From the NCBI GenBank assembly GCA_028829895.1, contig CM054177.1, positions 35,613,064 through 35,677,063 of the forward strand: 64,000 nucleotides of DNA, written 5' to 3'. The position numbers and the translations under genes were made by a program. This stretch comes from Sinotaia quadrata (lineage: Eukaryota > Mollusca > Gastropoda > Architaenioglossa > Viviparidae). The notes under the pieces were generated by a model. That model ran no database searches and had not been told where the DNA came from. It saw only the letters and a program-made list of their open reading frames with translations. Positions 57,501-60,500 of the stretch are shown here, in pieces (position 1 is the first letter of the stretch; the number at the start of each line of letters is the position of its first letter).

Positions 57501-60500
57501 GGTATTGTGAGTAAAAATTCAAATTACAAATTTTAAACCTGTAAACTTTCATGATTTCTTTCAGTCAGCAATTAACATATTTTTTCATATATGTGAGTGG
57601 TAAATATATATGTATAATCATGCAATATTTTATAACCCTGAAAGATTTTTTCACATTTTCTTCATTCAACAGAGAGCACTATGTGATCTGTTATAAATGT
57701 ATTTTGCAAGTAATGTGTATATTTGATATACTTCAAACAATGCCTTAATGATAGAATTAGGTTTTGTAAAATGTCATCATAATAGTATAGAGATTTCATA
57801 GCATAGTTCGATTTCATGCAGAATGTTACCTCTGTTAATTATACTTTGATTGTAGGATATATTTTGCAATTCTCATTTAGAGATTATGTGGAAATCTAAT
57901 TTAGTAAATAAAAGTACTCTTTTAATTGCAATTATTTTGTGTATTGACATAATATATGTAATTTGTAAGGGAAGTGTGCAGTGCGGTTTCATGGTCTAAC
58001 CCACAGTAATGGCATAATGTTAATCAAGGCTGAGAGAGCTGAATAACTGAATTCTGTAATTACTAGGATAAATCTGATGAGCTATTTAAGGGGAGGGATA
58101 GATGATGTAAGCTGGGTCAAAATGCTTATAAATAGCGCTATTGTTTCTGGAAAACTGACAGTGCCTTCTCCTTGCTGCTTCTTCTTGCCCCTTGTTCATT
58201 CTGTTATTGGGCTGTGTGACCATGCACGATTCCTGATTTCCACTCTGTGTCAAATCTTACAGTTACAGTGACTTCATTGCAACCTTCACATCAGCAACTG
58301 AATTAGTGTCACTGTCATTCTTACTTTCCTGCTGGCTAAAAGGGGCAGAAAAAGGATACATTCTGCAAAATTAGGTCAACTTAAAAATATCTATCCCAAT
58401 ACCCTTCCTCTTATCCAGTGATGTTGAGAGATTAGTACATGTCAAGTGTTTATGTGGATGATAGTAGAAATATTTCAAGAACATTATTTAATGGAATGAA
58501 GTGAACTTTCAAAGAAATCGAGAACAAGACATTATTTATCTGCTGTCAAAAACTTAACTCAAATCTTAAAGTAAGGACAGCAAGTTGGGTATTTATTAAT
58601 TTTTGTTGTTTGTATTGTTTGTCAAAATTTTGTGTTTAATTCAATGCTAATGTTCTGTAATGTGCAGGTAAATATATATTGTTAAATACATCTCTATTTC
58701 TTTTATCGTTCACCAACTCTTCTTGTTTTTATATATATATATATATATATAAGAACAAGTTTGTTGGGGTGATGGTGACTTAAATAATGAATAATAAGTC
58801 AAACATTAAAGAGGACCTTTGAATGTGTGATTTACTACAGGTAGATGGGGATATGTCAGGTCTGTGTTAACTCAAAGTACGTGTAGTACAATGATTACCA
58901 ATGGGTACAGAAATAGGGTGGAAAGAGCCCTATCAAATTCCATTTCGGCATTGAAAAGTGAATTATATTATATGAAATAATATAATCCTCAAAATTAAGA
59001 GGGACTTTAAAAATACCTGCCACACTATCAAATAAGTAAAAAGATTTGACAATAATGGGTCAGAATTACATGTTAATGTAACATTAATAAAGTTCGGGTA
59101 TTGTCAGATGTGCATTTAATTATAATATACTGAGGTAAAAATATATATGTTTGCATGAAGCAGTTGGAGTTCATTCAGGCATAAATTCTTCTTCTTCCAC
59201 CTTTTCTTTTTATTATTATTATATTTTAAAAGCTTCAGTTTAAAAATGAGCCTGGAAAATGTATAAATATACACAGCTGCCATCCATACATTACAGTGAA
59301 TCATTCTTGAATGACATGTACATGATTTATGTGCAACACAAAAAGATTAATGCATACAGTTCTGTTATGAAGATACAATGTCAAGATAATTGGCACTAAA
59401 AGCTGTCTCAGGATGCAACAGAGGAAACTTAATATATGTAATCTGAAGACTTAATGCATGCAATTATTCTCACACAGTAATCAGAAAACAAAACTGGTAG
59501 CTCACCATCCAAGGTTAAAACAGAAATGAAAATATATGCTTATTTCAGGAAGGCAGCTTGCTTCAGCCATAGACACTGAAAGAGCTGCCATTATCCTGCA
59601 CTACACCAACAGCTACAACTTTGTAAAGATTACTGTATTTATTCAGTACTTATCTTTATAATAAAGAAAATATCTTTATTCTAAATGAATTAATCAATTA
59701 AATCAGTTAAAAATTACCATTATCTTACACAGACATGGTGAAAACTACTATCTCACCTCAGACACCATGTAATTCAGAAGATGGTCAAGAAAATATTTTG
59801 TGGTGTTGTCAGGCACTTTCTCAGAGCTGCTTGGTAAAATTGGAGTAATTTCTCCAGCAGCTATCATCCCACTTACAACTTCAGGAAGCAAATGAAAAAG
59901 AAATGGTAAAACATTCTTATCTTTTATATTTTCTTTTACAAATACTACTAATAAAGCATGATTATGTGTTTAATAAAGTAGTATAAACAAGTGTTATGAT
60001 AAGTATAAACAGCATTTGGACTGAAACAAATAAACAAAAACAATTAATTCAAATTTCTTTCAAAAACTTTTTTATTTGAAATTATTCTGACCTCTGCAAG
60101 CAATCAAATAAAAAAATGAACACATTCAGTTACAATTTGAGTAAATTATGGTTAATATTTTGATAAGCAATTACTCCCTTTCAATCACTGCAATTTTATT
60201 TGGTTATTACATTCAACAACTGTAGAACACCTTTAAACTTTTTCAGCACTTTGAACAGTTGTACAGAATTGAGAGGACAACAGTTAAAACTGGAAAGTTC
60301 TTAGGTGGGCTAGTTTGGTACATGTATCATGACATGTACAGACAATCTCTGACATACATTCAATTAAAAGTAATGACATTCTGACCATAAGAAATATGAC
60401 CACACATCAAATTAACTGAGGAAAGTGTAAATAAATTGTGAATGGTATTATAATTTAAACATTACCAATGAAACTCTATCAACATATACAATGTTAAAAA

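Noticed and set aside
58077..58271. Possible small gene in a GC-richer patch
   Set aside because: The 64-codon frame has no domain, no splice context and no homologue recognised.
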